The notes below the pieces were generated by a model that ran no database searches, was not told the DNA's origin, and saw only the letters and a list, made by a program, of their open reading frames with translations. A program made the translations under genes and the position numbers. A stretch of DNA of 64,000 nt from Actinomycetota bacterium. Lineage in GTDB: Bacteria > Actinomycetota > Acidimicrobiia > Acidimicrobiales > Ilumatobacteraceae. Positions 9,756-17,839 of this stretch are shown one piece after another. The stretch's first letter is position 1. Each line of letters starts with the position of its first letter. The stretch lies in NCBI GenBank assembly GCA_016870215.1, contig VGCD01000005.1:28541-92540 (forward strand), read 5' to 3'.

Positions 9756-10538
9756 TCACAGTGGTCCTGAAATGCCGCCGTCTTTACGGACGCGCCAGAA
9801 GTGAATCGCCATGAAGATCACGATGACGAATGGAAGCATCAACACGTGGAGCACGTACCAACGCAACAAGGTTTCAGAACCAATTTCGACACCACCAAGC
9901 AACACGAATCGAACTTGTGATCCGAACACCGGTGTGTAACCCATCATGTTGGTTCCCACCGCAACAGCCCACAATGCCAGCTGGTCCCATGGCAACAAGT
10001 AACCAGTGAACGAAAGCAACAAAGTGAGTGTCAGCAACACGACACCGATGACCCAGTTGAACTCTCGTGGTGCCTTGTATGCACCGTGATAGAAGACACG
10101 TGCCATATGCAAGAACACAGACAACACCATGAGGTGAGCCGCCCATCGGTGCATGTTTCGAACGAGAAGTCCGAACGTCACTGACGTCTGCAATGTCTGA
10201 ATGTCTTGCCAAGCATTTGCTGCGGTCGGTCGGTAGAAGAACATCAAGAAGATGCCTGTGACCGTGAGCAAAATGAATAGGAAGAAGCTGAGTCCGCCCA
10301 AGCAAAGCGTGTAACTGACTTTCACTGCGTGACGCTTCACCTTCACCGGGTGAAGGTGGTACAGCACCGAGTTCATGATGACGTACGAACGATTACGTGG
10401 GCTGTCGGTGTAGCCCTTGCGGAAAATCGAACCCGGTCGGAAGATCGAGTTCCACGCTTGGCTGCCCTGCACTTGCTCGCCGATTTTCGCGGCGCGCTCT
10501 TTCAATGTGGGACGGGGGTTGTCGAGGACTTTTGCCAT
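9756..10538 (-). CDS. Cytochrome b N-terminal subunit (cytochrome b6 type)
   Basis: Four-helix core that holds both b haems. In the 260-residue protein the ligand pairs are H130/H144 and H231/H246. The 15-residue spacing of the second pair is the b6-type spacing, in agreement with the split gene organisation. The motif SFTGYLLPWDQLALWA is at about 176-191. The soluble N-terminal stretch of about 60 residues is Arg/Lys-rich. The gene is followed by the subunit-IV gene and preceded by a ferredoxin gene 12 bases away. Confidence 0.95.
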   Translation of the reverse strand: MAKVLDNPRPTLKERAAKIGEQVQGSQAWNSIFRPGSIFRKGYTDSPRNRSYVIMNSVLYHLHPVKVKRHAVKVSYTLCLGGLSFFLFILLTVTGIFLMFFYRPTAANAWQDIQTLQTSVTFGLLVRNMHRWAAHLMVLSVFLHMARVFYHGAYKAPREFNWVIGVVLLTLTLLLSFTGYLLPWDQLALWAVAVGTNMMGYTPVFGSQVRFVLLGGVEIGSETLLRWYVLHVLMLPFVIVIFMAIHFWRVRKDGGISGPL

Positions 10539-10550
10539 GTCGCTTTTCTC

Positions 10551-10964
10551 CTAAAGCCGCATTCCGTAGGCGTAGCCGTGGTTATTGGTTCGAGTGTGTG
10601 TTTCGCCGGTTGCGAGAGGTGCTCCGGCTTTGCCGAGGATGATGACACCGGTCGGACAACGGTCGACACATAACGCGCAACGCGTGCACACGTCATCGTC
10701 GATGATGAAAATGACGTTGTCTTTGGGGTCGGCACCAGGAAGCTCAGTTCCTTGCGCTTCAGCAACTGCATCTGGCGTGACCATGTGGATGCACTTCCAC
10801 GGGCAGATGTCGACGCAGCCTTCGCACATGATGCATTCACTCTGATCAATGTGAATGAACTGCTTCGGCTTCACAGCCTTGGTCAAGTAGTCAGCATCTA
10901 CCTCGACGAGTTGGTACTCAGTCGACCACTCTGGCATCGGTGGGTTGGCGTCGGTCTTTGCCAT
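10551..10964 (-). CDS. 2x[4Fe-4S] ferredoxin-type protein in the bc operon
   Basis: 137-residue soluble protein with two complete cluster motifs: C44-x2-C47-x2-C50-x3-C54 (CIMCEGCVDIC) and C93-x2-C96-x2-C99-x3-C103 (CTRCALCVDRC). The 38 residues between the motifs are longer than in small bacterial ferredoxins. It is encoded between a membrane protein and cytochrome b, an unusual position, which suggests electron transfer to or from the bc-type complex. It lacks the flanking features of NuoI, so it is not simply a misplaced complex I subunit. Confidence 0.9.
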   Translation of the reverse strand: MAKTDANPPMPEWSTEYQLVEVDADYLTKAVKPKQFIHIDQSECIMCEGCVDICPWKCIHMVTPDAVAEAQGTELPGADPKDNVIFIIDDDVCTRCALCVDRCPTGVIILGKAGAPLATGETHTRTNNHGYAYGMRL

Positions 10965-10971
10965 GGCAGCG

Positions 10972-11448
10972 CTACGACTTCCTCACGAGCGGACGGCCAT
11001 ACGTTGACTGTTCAAGTTCTTTTGTCTGCACAGCACCGCGCTTTTGCCACCACGACACGATGAAAATGGTGATTGCGAAGAAGATGACGTGGATGACGAC
11101 CACGATGACGTCACGCAGCGCCTCGTAGCTGATTGTGATTGGAAAACTTCCGCCGTATGTGTCGGGCTGAAGAAGATTGAACGGGCCGTAGATTATTTTG
11201 TCTTTGCGCCAGCCGAGGTTCTTGTCCGCATGGTCGATCCATTGGTGGGGTACGACACCAAATGCGAGGAACCACACAAAGAACACATACACCGACCCGA
11301 GCATTGCTTCGCCCCACGTGACCGGCATGCCCACTTTGCGACGCTTGCCATAGGGAATGACAGCCAACCCCATCGCCACTGTGACAGCGAAGGAGAAGAG
11401 AAACGCCTGGTTCATTCCGGGCCACTCGAGCGGTTTGATCGCGAGCAT
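10972..11448 (-). CDS. Small membrane protein, first gene of the bc/complex I unit
   Basis: No family recognised. From the ATG at 11448 the protein has 158 residues with three predicted helices (about residues 12-32, 45-65 and 108-132) and a soluble loop containing FGVVPHQWIDHADKNLGW. The frame stays open for another 57 codons upstream, but that part is compositionally unlike a membrane protein and overlaps the likely promoter, so the shorter form is preferred. It ends seven bases before the ferredoxin gene. A role as an extra subunit of the bc-type complex is inferred from position only. Confidence 0.75.
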   Translation of the reverse strand: MLAIKPLEWPGMNQAFLFSFAVTVAMGLAVIPYGKRRKVGMPVTWGEAMLGSVYVFFVWFLAFGVVPHQWIDHADKNLGWRKDKIIYGPFNLLQPDTYGGSFPITISYEALRDVIVVVIHVIFFAITIFIVSWWQKRGAVQTKELEQSTYGRPLVRKS

Positions 11449-11847
11449 GGGACTGTGCTGCTTCTCCGTATGTTGGGGACTGGGTTCTGTGCCTTCCACA
11501 GCACTCTCTGTCGGGCAGCCGACTTTGAATCTTGTGAAAATCGGTCTGATGACCTGCGAACTAACACTAGTCACGCCCCTACCCAGTACCGCCATTTCTC
11601 CCCTATTCATAAGGGTCAACTTCCGTCACTCTCTATGACGATTGCGCACCTCACCACCATCGGCACTTCACGAACACACTTGTGTTGGGTTGTGCTCTTG
11701 TGACGAGCGACCACGAATGTCAGTCAGATGAATTCAGGTCAACACCGTTAAGTTGTCTATCGTTAGAGCAGTCAGGGGTTTGCTCCTGTCACCATTCGAT
11801 TTCTCCCAAAATGTGGCGCCATGTGACAAGGGCGCGAAAGGACCGCC
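11449..11847. promoter_or_regulatory. Divergent intergenic region between the respiratory operon and cytochrome c
   Basis: 399 bases separate the divergent starts. On the minus strand a TAGTGT hexamer at 11564-11569 could be the -10 element of the respiratory operon, giving a leader of roughly 110 nt. On the plus strand TATCGT at 11758-11763 is a possible -10, and GAAAGGA seven bases before the GTG of the cytochrome c gene is a ribosome-binding site. A short palindrome, AACACA-CT-TGTGTT, lies at 11673-11686; its meaning is unknown. Confidence 0.4.
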
Positions 11848-12681
11848 GTGACTGAGATTCCTGAGCATCTCCTCAAGAGGTCAAAGGATCGTCGCGCCGC
11901 CATGTCCGGCGAAGCTCCGGCCGATGCCGGCGCAGCAACTCCAGCGACGACCTCCTCGACTCCGGCAGTCGCCTCAAGTGCCCCCGCCAAGGCAGCGAGC
12001 GCACCGGCCACCCCTCCGCCCCCGAAGCCTGATGCACCTCATGTGGCCGCTGCAAAGTCACGCAAGAAGATCCCTTTCTGGGCAATGGCAGGTCTGAGCC
12101 TGCTGCCGCTCTGGGGTTTCCTTTATCTCATCGCTCTTCAGCCAGTCGAAAAGGCAGTTGCTGGTCCCCTGGCTGTCGGGACGGCCACGTACAGTGGTTG
12201 CGCAGGCTGCCATGGTGGTGAAGGAGCCGGCGGAGCTGGCCGAGCGTTGTACCAGGGTGAAGTCATGAAGACCTTCCCCCACATCGAGGACATGTTGAAC
12301 TTCGTCTACACCGGCAGCCAGGCATACGCCGCCGAGGGCTTCAAGGCCTACGGCGACCTCGATCGCGAGGGTGGCGCCCATGCCCCCTTGTCATACAACG
12401 GAAATGCCATGCCCATGCAGGGTGAAAAGGCCGGAGGTGGGCTGACTGAAGCCGAAATTCTCGGCGTGGTCTGCCACGTTCGTTATGACCTGAGCGGAGC
12501 CGATTCGACCAGTGAAGAATGGGCCGCGGAGTACGAGACCTGGTGTTCACCAGAATCGGAAATCTTTAAGGGACTTGAATCCGGCGCGACTTCATTCGAC
12601 ACCGTGGAAAAAGACTTCGCCATGCTCGAGAACAAGCCAAAGGCTGTCGGAACCAGCCCGCGCGAGACCGTCGGCAAGTAA
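11848..12681 (+). CDS. Membrane-anchored monoheme cytochrome c with IPEHLL leader
   Basis: 277-residue protein. It opens with MTEIPEHLLKRSKDRR, nearly identical to the start of the cytochrome b subunit encoded at 8994-9743. An Ala/Pro/Ser-rich linker (20-70) follows, then one membrane helix (about 76-97) and a cytochrome c domain with CAGCH at 118-122. A methionine-containing segment (NAMPMQ, near 190) may supply the sixth haem ligand. The start is GTG with a good upstream GAAAGGA. The gene is divergent from the bc/complex I operon, and its product probably carries electrons to or from that complex. Confidence 0.9.
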   Translation: MTEIPEHLLKRSKDRRAAMSGEAPADAGAATPATTSSTPAVASSAPAKAASAPATPPPPKPDAPHVAAAKSRKKIPFWAMAGLSLLPLWGFLYLIALQPVEKAVAGPLAVGTATYSGCAGCHGGEGAGGAGRALYQGEVMKTFPHIEDMLNFVYTGSQAYAAEGFKAYGDLDREGGAHAPLSYNGNAMPMQGEKAGGGLTEAEILGVVCHVRYDLSGADSTSEEWAAEYETWCSPESEIFKGLESGATSFDTVEKDFAMLENKPKAVGTSPRETVGK

Positions 12682-12686
12682 CAACT

Positions 12687-12754
12687 GGTTGCGTGTGACA
12701 CGCAACCGACAGCACCGTTCGGTGCTCATGAACCACCAGCCGTAGCCTCGGCTG
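12687..12754. repeat. Three consecutive perfect hairpins after the cytochrome c gene
   Basis: Three inverted repeats follow one another: GGTTGCGT/ACGCAACC (12687-12694 with 12700-12707), AGCACC/GGTGCT (12711-12716 with 12721-12726) and CAGCCG/CGGCTG (12737-12742 with 12749-12754). None is followed by a T tract. They may form a transcript-end or RNA-stabilising structure between the cytochrome c gene and the flavoprotein gene. Confidence 0.55.
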
Positions 12755-12788
12755 TGTCGTCTCCCCCTATCGGCGACATCAAACGGTC

Positions 12789-14081
12789 ATGAACGACGAA
12801 CAGTCCCCCGATATCACTCCCACTATCAACGCGGCACCAGTTGAAACCGACGTGCTCGTCGTCGGTGGCGGTCCTGCCGGCGCAGCTGCTGGATACTGGT
12901 TAGCCACTCAGGGACATGACGTCACGATTGTTGAGAAGAAGACCTTTCCGCGCGAAAAGACATGTGGTGACGGACTAACGCCACGCGCTGTCAAACAATT
13001 GGCAGACATGGGCCTCGAAGAGAAGCTGTCTGCATTCCATCGCTACGACGGACTACGCGCGACAGCGCACGGAAAAGCACTCGAACTTCAGTGGCCAACA
13101 CATCCGGTGTACCCGCAACACGGTTATGTGGCTCGCAGACGCGAGCTCGACATGATGGTTGCTCACAATGCAGAACAGGCCGGTGCACGTTTGTTGCAAG
13201 GTCACGAGGCACATGCACCCATCAGCGAACTTGGTTTTGTTCGCGGAGCAACTGTCACGGACAAGAACACTCACCAAACCTTCGAGATTCGTAGCAAGTA
13301 TGTGGTTGTTGCTGACGGCGCGAATTCACGCATCGGTCGCGCACTCGGCACGGCTCGAACCAAGCAATGGCCATACGGAACCGCGATTCGTACATATTGG
13401 GAAAGTCCTCGTCACGCCGAGCCGTGGATTGAGTCTGCACTCGATGTCAAAGATAAGAACGGGAAATCGATGCCGGGATACGGATGGATCTTCCCTGTTG
13501 GTGACGGCACCATCAACATTGGTGTCGGCCTCTTGTCGACATTCCGCGACTTCAAGAGTGTCAACACCACACAGATTCTTGATGCGTACGCGCACATGGT
13601 TGCTGACGACTGGGGAATCACCCCCGACGCTCCAACATGCCGCGCAACAAGTGGACGTATTCCCATGGGTGGAAGTGTCGGACCCAAAGTTGGAAGTACG
13701 CACATTGTCATTGGCGACGCGGCCGGCAGTGTGAATCCGTTCAACGGAGAAGGCATCGACTACGCATACGAAACTGCGCGCATGGCAGCACAGGTGCTCC
13801 ACGATGCTCTAATCAGCGGCGATCCACGCGCCATCCAGCAATACACCACGTTGCTCGACGACGAATACGGTCAATACTTCAAAGTCGCACGACTGTTTGC
13901 ACGCGTCATTGGTCGTCCAGCTCTCATGCGCGAGTTGTCACGTGTCGGAATGCAAAGCCGCACACTCATGGAGTGGGTGTTGCGAATCATGGCGAACCTT
14001 CTGCGGCCAGACGAAATTGGTCCGGCCGAGGCGGCATACAAAGCAGCGGCAGCAATCGTTCGACTCGCGCCAAACGCCTGA
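12789..14081 (+). CDS. menJ: Geranylgeranyl reductase family flavoprotein (probable menaquinone reductase)
   Basis: FAD-dependent oxidoreductase of 430 residues. The Rossmann FAD motif VVGGGPAGAAAG is at about 22-33, followed by the family motif EKKTFPREKTCGDGLTPRAV. A second FAD contact, VIGDAAGSVNPFNGEGIDYA, is near 308-327. In mycobacteria a related enzyme (MenJ) saturates one isoprene unit of menaquinone. The position beside quinone-using complexes supports that role, but archaeal-lipid or chlorophyll-type reductases share the fold. The next gene on the opposite strand ends six bases away. Confidence 0.8.
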   Translation: MNDEQSPDITPTINAAPVETDVLVVGGGPAGAAAGYWLATQGHDVTIVEKKTFPREKTCGDGLTPRAVKQLADMGLEEKLSAFHRYDGLRATAHGKALELQWPTHPVYPQHGYVARRRELDMMVAHNAEQAGARLLQGHEAHAPISELGFVRGATVTDKNTHQTFEIRSKYVVVADGANSRIGRALGTARTKQWPYGTAIRTYWESPRHAEPWIESALDVKDKNGKSMPGYGWIFPVGDGTINIGVGLLSTFRDFKSVNTTQILDAYAHMVADDWGITPDAPTCRATSGRIPMGGSVGPKVGSTHIVIGDAAGSVNPFNGEGIDYAYETARMAAQVLHDALISGDPRAIQQYTTLLDDEYGQYFKVARLFARVIGRPALMRELSRVGMQSRTLMEWVLRIMANLLRPDEIGPAEAAYKAAAAIVRLAPNA

Positions 14082-14086
14082 GCGCT

Positions 14087-14707
14087 TCAGCTCTCGAGGC
14101 AGACGACCTCGACCACCGACTGTGTCTCCAACGACACGATGGTCAATGACTTGTTCCCTTCGTAACGGTTGATGAAGTCGCGAAGTGACAACGTCGGTGT
14201 TGAGTCACATGTGCGTTTCACTGGGGTGGCAAGCGGAACTTGCCACCCATTCGGCAGTACTCCGATGTCACCGTTGTCGCGCATGTCAACAAGACCTGGA
14301 AGCGTTGTTCGAGCATCAGGAGCAGCCGCATCTGCTTTGACGAAAGCAAACCACACCACTGCATCACCCAACATGTCTGCCAAAAGGACGCATGTGTCCG
14401 CGGGGGTAAGTGGGTTACAGACAGGTATCTCTCCGTTACCACCTACGAGTGAGCCTGACACGATGTTCATGACGCGACCGGTGGACAAAGTGACGGTCAT
14501 CGACCCGGTGGTGACGGCTTCAGCTGCGGACCACTCCTGAGTGGCAACTGCAGATGTCACCCGGCCAACGAGGTCGACCTTGTTGTCGACGACCGTGAGT
14601 GATGTGTCACTTGCACCACTGCTCGTGAAGGCTGCGAGGATAATTGTGAGCGAACCGACGATGCCGAGGACGGCGGCGGCATTTCGACGAGCTGTTGTCG
14701 TGTTCAC
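14087..14707 (-). CDS. Secreted or membrane-anchored protein of unknown function
   Basis: 206 residues with one N-terminal hydrophobic segment (about 12-30) that may be a signal peptide or anchor, and a Thr/Val/Ser-rich exported part. Cysteines occur in pairs in the second half (PVCNPLTPADTC; KRTCDS; VVCLES), which would allow disulfides. No family recognised. The GTG start is preceded by CATAAT seven bases upstream, overlapping the hemL stop region. Confidence 0.75.
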   Translation of the reverse strand: MNTTTARRNAAAVLGIVGSLTIILAAFTSSGASDTSLTVVDNKVDLVGRVTSAVATQEWSAAEAVTTGSMTVTLSTGRVMNIVSGSLVGGNGEIPVCNPLTPADTCVLLADMLGDAVVWFAFVKADAAAPDARTTLPGLVDMRDNGDIGVLPNGWQVPLATPVKRTCDSTPTLSLRDFINRYEGNKSLTIVSLETQSVVEVVCLES

Positions 14708-14714
14708 CGAACTG

Positions 14715-14720
14715 ATTATG
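14715..14720 (-). promoter_or_regulatory. -10 element, leaderless start of the secreted protein gene
   Basis: CATAAT on the minus strand, seven bases before the GTG at 14707. It fits the leaderless pattern of this window but with C instead of T at the first position. Confidence 0.35.
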
Positions 14721-16071
14721 ACCGTGCCACAGCCGCCAGCGCAGTCATCATGCGCTCGCCAATCTGATCAATGACGTCGTCGGTGTGAGCGAGTCCTACA
14801 AACAATGCCTCATATGCACCTGGGGCAAGAGCAACCCCATGTGAGAGCGCGGCGTGAAAGACACGAGCGAACAACTTCTCGTCTGTGGTCTTTGCTTCTT
14901 CGAAATTCGATGGCGCTCGCCCGTTCAATGCCCCACCAAAATGCATACCGACCAAAGTTCCGAACACAGGGAACTGGGCAGTCACCTGAGACTCGGCGCA
15001 TGCATCGCGCAAGACAGCTGAAAGCCGACGAGCACGAGCTGACAACTCCATGTACGACTCGGCAGTCAATTCGTTCAACACTGCAAGTCCTGCTGCCGTC
15101 GCAATCGGGTTTCCGGCCAAGGTACCCGCGTGAAACACCGCCCCAAGCGGGGACATGTTCGACATGATGTCGCGACGACCGCCAACCGCTCCGATTGGCA
15201 ACCCACCGCCGATGACTTTTCCAAAACAGGTGAGGTCGGGACGCACATCGACTTTTGCCTGTGCACCACCGAGACCAAGTCGGAAACCTGTGATGACTTC
15301 ATCGAAGATCAGAAGTGCGCCGACTCGGTTGCACTCAGCACGCAGACCTTCGAGGAAGCCTGGTGCAGGTGGAACAAGACCCATGTTCGCAGCGACGGGT
15401 TCGACAATGACTGCTGCCACATCATTTTCAAGTACCGGAACTTCGTTGTAGGGCAGCACCCAAGTGTTCGCAACTGCTTCCTTTGGCACACCAGCCGTGC
15501 CAGGAAGTCCGAGCGTTGCGACACCGCTTCCGCCTGCCGCAAGCAGCGCATCTGTTGCACCGTGAAAGTTGCCGTGAAACGTGACGATCTTGTCGCGACC
15601 AGTGGCACCTCGTGCCAAACGCACTGCAGTGCTCGTTGCCTCGGTGCCGCTGTTCATGAATCGCACCATCTCGCAAGATGTCACACGCTCACTGATGGCT
15701 TCAGCAAGCTTCATCTCACGAGTGGTCGGCGCACCATAAGAAGTACCACTTGTTGATGCGGTTGAAACCGCTTCCACTATTGCCGGGTGAGCGTGGCCGA
15801 GAATGACCGCTCCGTAGCTCTGCACCAAATCAATGTGCTGGCGACCCTCGACATCCCACACGAAGGCGCCATTTGCTCGCGAGACGATGTATGGAGTTCC
15901 ACCAACTGCCTTGAACGCACGAATGGATGAGTTCACTCCACCCGGAATGACGTGTGCAGACCGGTCAAAAACACGTTGGTTTGACGCAATTCCCTTACCA
16001 ACGCACACCACGGCATCGCAGCCAGCAGACGCGCATGCTGCGGGATCGCAAAATTCGATTGCACCACTCAT
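14716..16071 (-). CDS. hemL: Glutamate-1-semialdehyde 2,1-aminomutase with cysteine-rich N-terminus
   Basis: PLP enzyme that turns glutamate-1-semialdehyde into 5-aminolevulinate for haem. The chosen ATG overlaps the hemB stop (ATGA) and gives 451 residues, about 20-25 more than usual. The PLP lysine is K285 in TCFGKVIGGGLPIG; VIPGGVNSS at 41-49 and NSGTEATSTAVRLAR near 140 are typical. The extra N-terminus carries four cysteines at exactly five-residue intervals (C8, C13, C18, C23). A GTG start near residue 21 or 22 would remove most of them, so the start is not certain. Last gene of the rex-hem unit. Confidence 0.93.
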   Translation of the reverse strand: MSGAIEFCDPAACASAGCDAVVCVGKGIASNQRVFDRSAHVIPGGVNSSIRAFKAVGGTPYIVSRANGAFVWDVEGRQHIDLVQSYGAVILGHAHPAIVEAVSTASTSGTSYGAPTTREMKLAEAISERVTSCEMVRFMNSGTEATSTAVRLARGATGRDKIVTFHGNFHGATDALLAAGGSGVATLGLPGTAGVPKEAVANTWVLPYNEVPVLENDVAAVIVEPVAANMGLVPPAPGFLEGLRAECNRVGALLIFDEVITGFRLGLGGAQAKVDVRPDLTCFGKVIGGGLPIGAVGGRRDIMSNMSPLGAVFHAGTLAGNPIATAAGLAVLNELTAESYMELSARARRLSAVLRDACAESQVTAQFPVFGTLVGMHFGGALNGRAPSNFEEAKTTDEKLFARVFHAALSHGVALAPGAYEALFVGLAHTDDVIDQIGERMMTALAAVARS

Positions 16072-17045
16072 AACACGTGTTCGGCGTACCAACGAGCGAG
16101 ATACGTGAGAATGATGTCTGCACCAGCACGCTTGATGGCACCGAGATGTTCGAGTGCTGTTACATCGTGGTCGATCCAACCGTTAGCGGCTGCTGCCTTC
16201 AACATCGAATACTCACCACTCACGTGATATGCGGCAAGGGGCAATGGAGTGAGTCGACGTATTTCGGCGATGATGTCGAGGTACGCGAGTGCGGGTTTGA
16301 CCATGACGATGTCGGCACCCTGTTCGATATCTTCCAGCACTTCTCGTACTGCTTCGCGAGAATTGCGCCAATCCTGCTGATAACCCTTTCGGTCTCCGCC
16401 ACCAGCGATACGCACATCAACAGCGTCACGGAACGGGCCATACTCAGCGGATGCGTACTTTGCCGAGTACGCCATGATTGCAACATCAAGAAAACCGGCA
16501 GCATCAAGTGCAGCGCGAATGGCACCCACTTGTCCGTCCATCATGCCGCTCGGTGCCACGACATGTGCACCAGCAGTTGCTTGCGCTAGCGCAGTTCGGC
16601 AGTAAATGTCGACGGTCTTGTCGTTGTCGACATGGCCATGAGCATCGAGGACACCACAATGCCCGTGCGATGTGTATTCATCGACACACAAGTCCGCCAT
16701 GATGGCGATGTCGTCTTGGAACGTGTCACGAAGATTGCGCAGACTCCGCTGCGCAATGCCGTTCGGATCAAAGGCGCCAGATCCGATGTCATCTTTCGTA
16801 GACGGCACTCCGAACAAAATGACACCCTTCACTCCGAGAGCAACAAGTGCACGAACCTCTTCAACGAGAGAGGGCATCGTGTGTTGCACGACACCTGGAA
16901 GCGACGTGATGGGCTGAGGCGAATCAATGCCCTCACGCACGAAAAGTGGTGCCACAAGGTCGGACACATGTACGCGCGACTCGGCGGTTAGTTCCCGAAG
17001 GGCTGCTGTGGTTCGCAGACGTCGAGGACGCGACACGGGAAACAT
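16068..17045 (-). CDS. hemB: Delta-aminolevulinic acid dehydratase (porphobilinogen synthase)
   Basis: Joins two 5-aminolevulinate molecules into porphobilinogen. 325 residues. The active-site Schiff-base lysines are K196 (AYSAKYAS) and K250 (MVKPAL). The metal site reads C120-V-D122 ... H128-C130; the middle cysteine of the classic zinc triad is Asp, a form I recall from other actinobacteria. The gene lies 35 bases after hemD and overlaps hemL. Confidence 0.96.
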   Translation of the reverse strand: MFPVSRPRRLRTTAALRELTAESRVHVSDLVAPLFVREGIDSPQPITSLPGVVQHTMPSLVEEVRALVALGVKGVILFGVPSTKDDIGSGAFDPNGIAQRSLRNLRDTFQDDIAIMADLCVDEYTSHGHCGVLDAHGHVDNDKTVDIYCRTALAQATAGAHVVAPSGMMDGQVGAIRAALDAAGFLDVAIMAYSAKYASAEYGPFRDAVDVRIAGGGDRKGYQQDWRNSREAVREVLEDIEQGADIVMVKPALAYLDIIAEIRRLTPLPLAAYHVSGEYSMLKAAAANGWIDHDVTALEHLGAIKRAGADIILTYLARWYAEHVL

Positions 17046-17080
17046 CGAACCAAATGCTATGGGCAGACCAGAGGAACCGG

Positions 17081-17833
17081 TCAGTTGGACCGATCGTCAG
17101 CCAACAACGCCGATACCACCGCTTCGGCAAGGGCCGGCACTGTCTGTGCATCGGCAGTTGTCGACACGTGCATACCGAGATCGTTGGCAACACGTGTGGT
17201 CATCGGACCGATCGACGCAACCACAGGGGGCGTCTCGGCTCCGAACGAGTCGAACCATGCCTGCACCGCACTTCCAGATGCGAACACCACTGCATCAGCA
17301 GAACGAACTTCTTCACGTTGCTCGAACGTCGGCTCAAGTGTCAGCGTTCGATACGCATCGACACGTGTCACATTCCACCCTTTTGCCCGCAGACCAACCT
17401 CGACATCATCGCCAGCGCGCTCGCCTTGCACCACCAACACTCGGCCATGACCGTCAGGGAAGTCCTCGACCAGCACTGAAGCTCGCGCCGGATCAGCTGT
17501 CAAACGAGTTGGATAGCCAAGTGCGCGTTCAGTTGCTGCACCGACAGCAGCGATATTCGGGATCTCCGTGTTATCACCGGCAGCGCCGTGTGCATCCAGA
17601 AAGGGGCGCACTCGCGCTGCGCCGTTCGGCGACGTGATGACAATCCACTCGAAATGAGCAAAGCCATGCAACGTACGATCGCGTTCCGCTCCGTCGTCTT
17701 CTGGTTCATCAATGGCGATGAGTGGCACTTCAACGACTGTCACACCATGCTCTGCAAGTGCAGCCGCGAGGTCAGCGTTCTGCTCCACCGCCCTTGTCAC
17801 CACAACCTTGCAATTTGCCAACTTTCGAGTCAT
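17081..17833 (-). CDS. hemD: Uroporphyrinogen-III synthase
   Basis: Closes and inverts ring D of hydroxymethylbilane to give uroporphyrinogen III. 250 residues, normal length. Sequence identity in this family is low, but the recognisable pieces are there: VVVTRA near the start, FEWIVITSPNGA, IAAVGAATERAL, and ADAVVFASGSAVQAWF in the second half. Assignment is strengthened by position, six bases after hemC. It is not fused to a methyltransferase, unlike in many actinobacteria. Confidence 0.9.
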   Translation of the reverse strand: MTRKLANCKVVVTRAVEQNADLAAALAEHGVTVVEVPLIAIDEPEDDGAERDRTLHGFAHFEWIVITSPNGAARVRPFLDAHGAAGDNTEIPNIAAVGAATERALGYPTRLTADPARASVLVEDFPDGHGRVLVVQGERAGDDVEVGLRAKGWNVTRVDAYRTLTLEPTFEQREEVRSADAVVFASGSAVQAWFDSFGAETPPVVASIGPMTTRVANDLGMHVSTTADAQTVPALAEAVVSALLADDRSN

Positions 17834-17839
17834 TCAGCG

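Noticed and set aside
11449..11619. N-terminal extension of the membrane protein at the head of the respiratory operon
   Set aside because: The frame is open from a TTG, but the sequence is non-membrane, low in coding character, and overlaps the likely promoter.
11673..11686. Palindrome AACACA-CT-TGTGTT as a Rex site
   Set aside because: Rex sites need GTG-N8-CAC in the opposite arrangement; this palindrome has the half-sites inverted and only two bases between.
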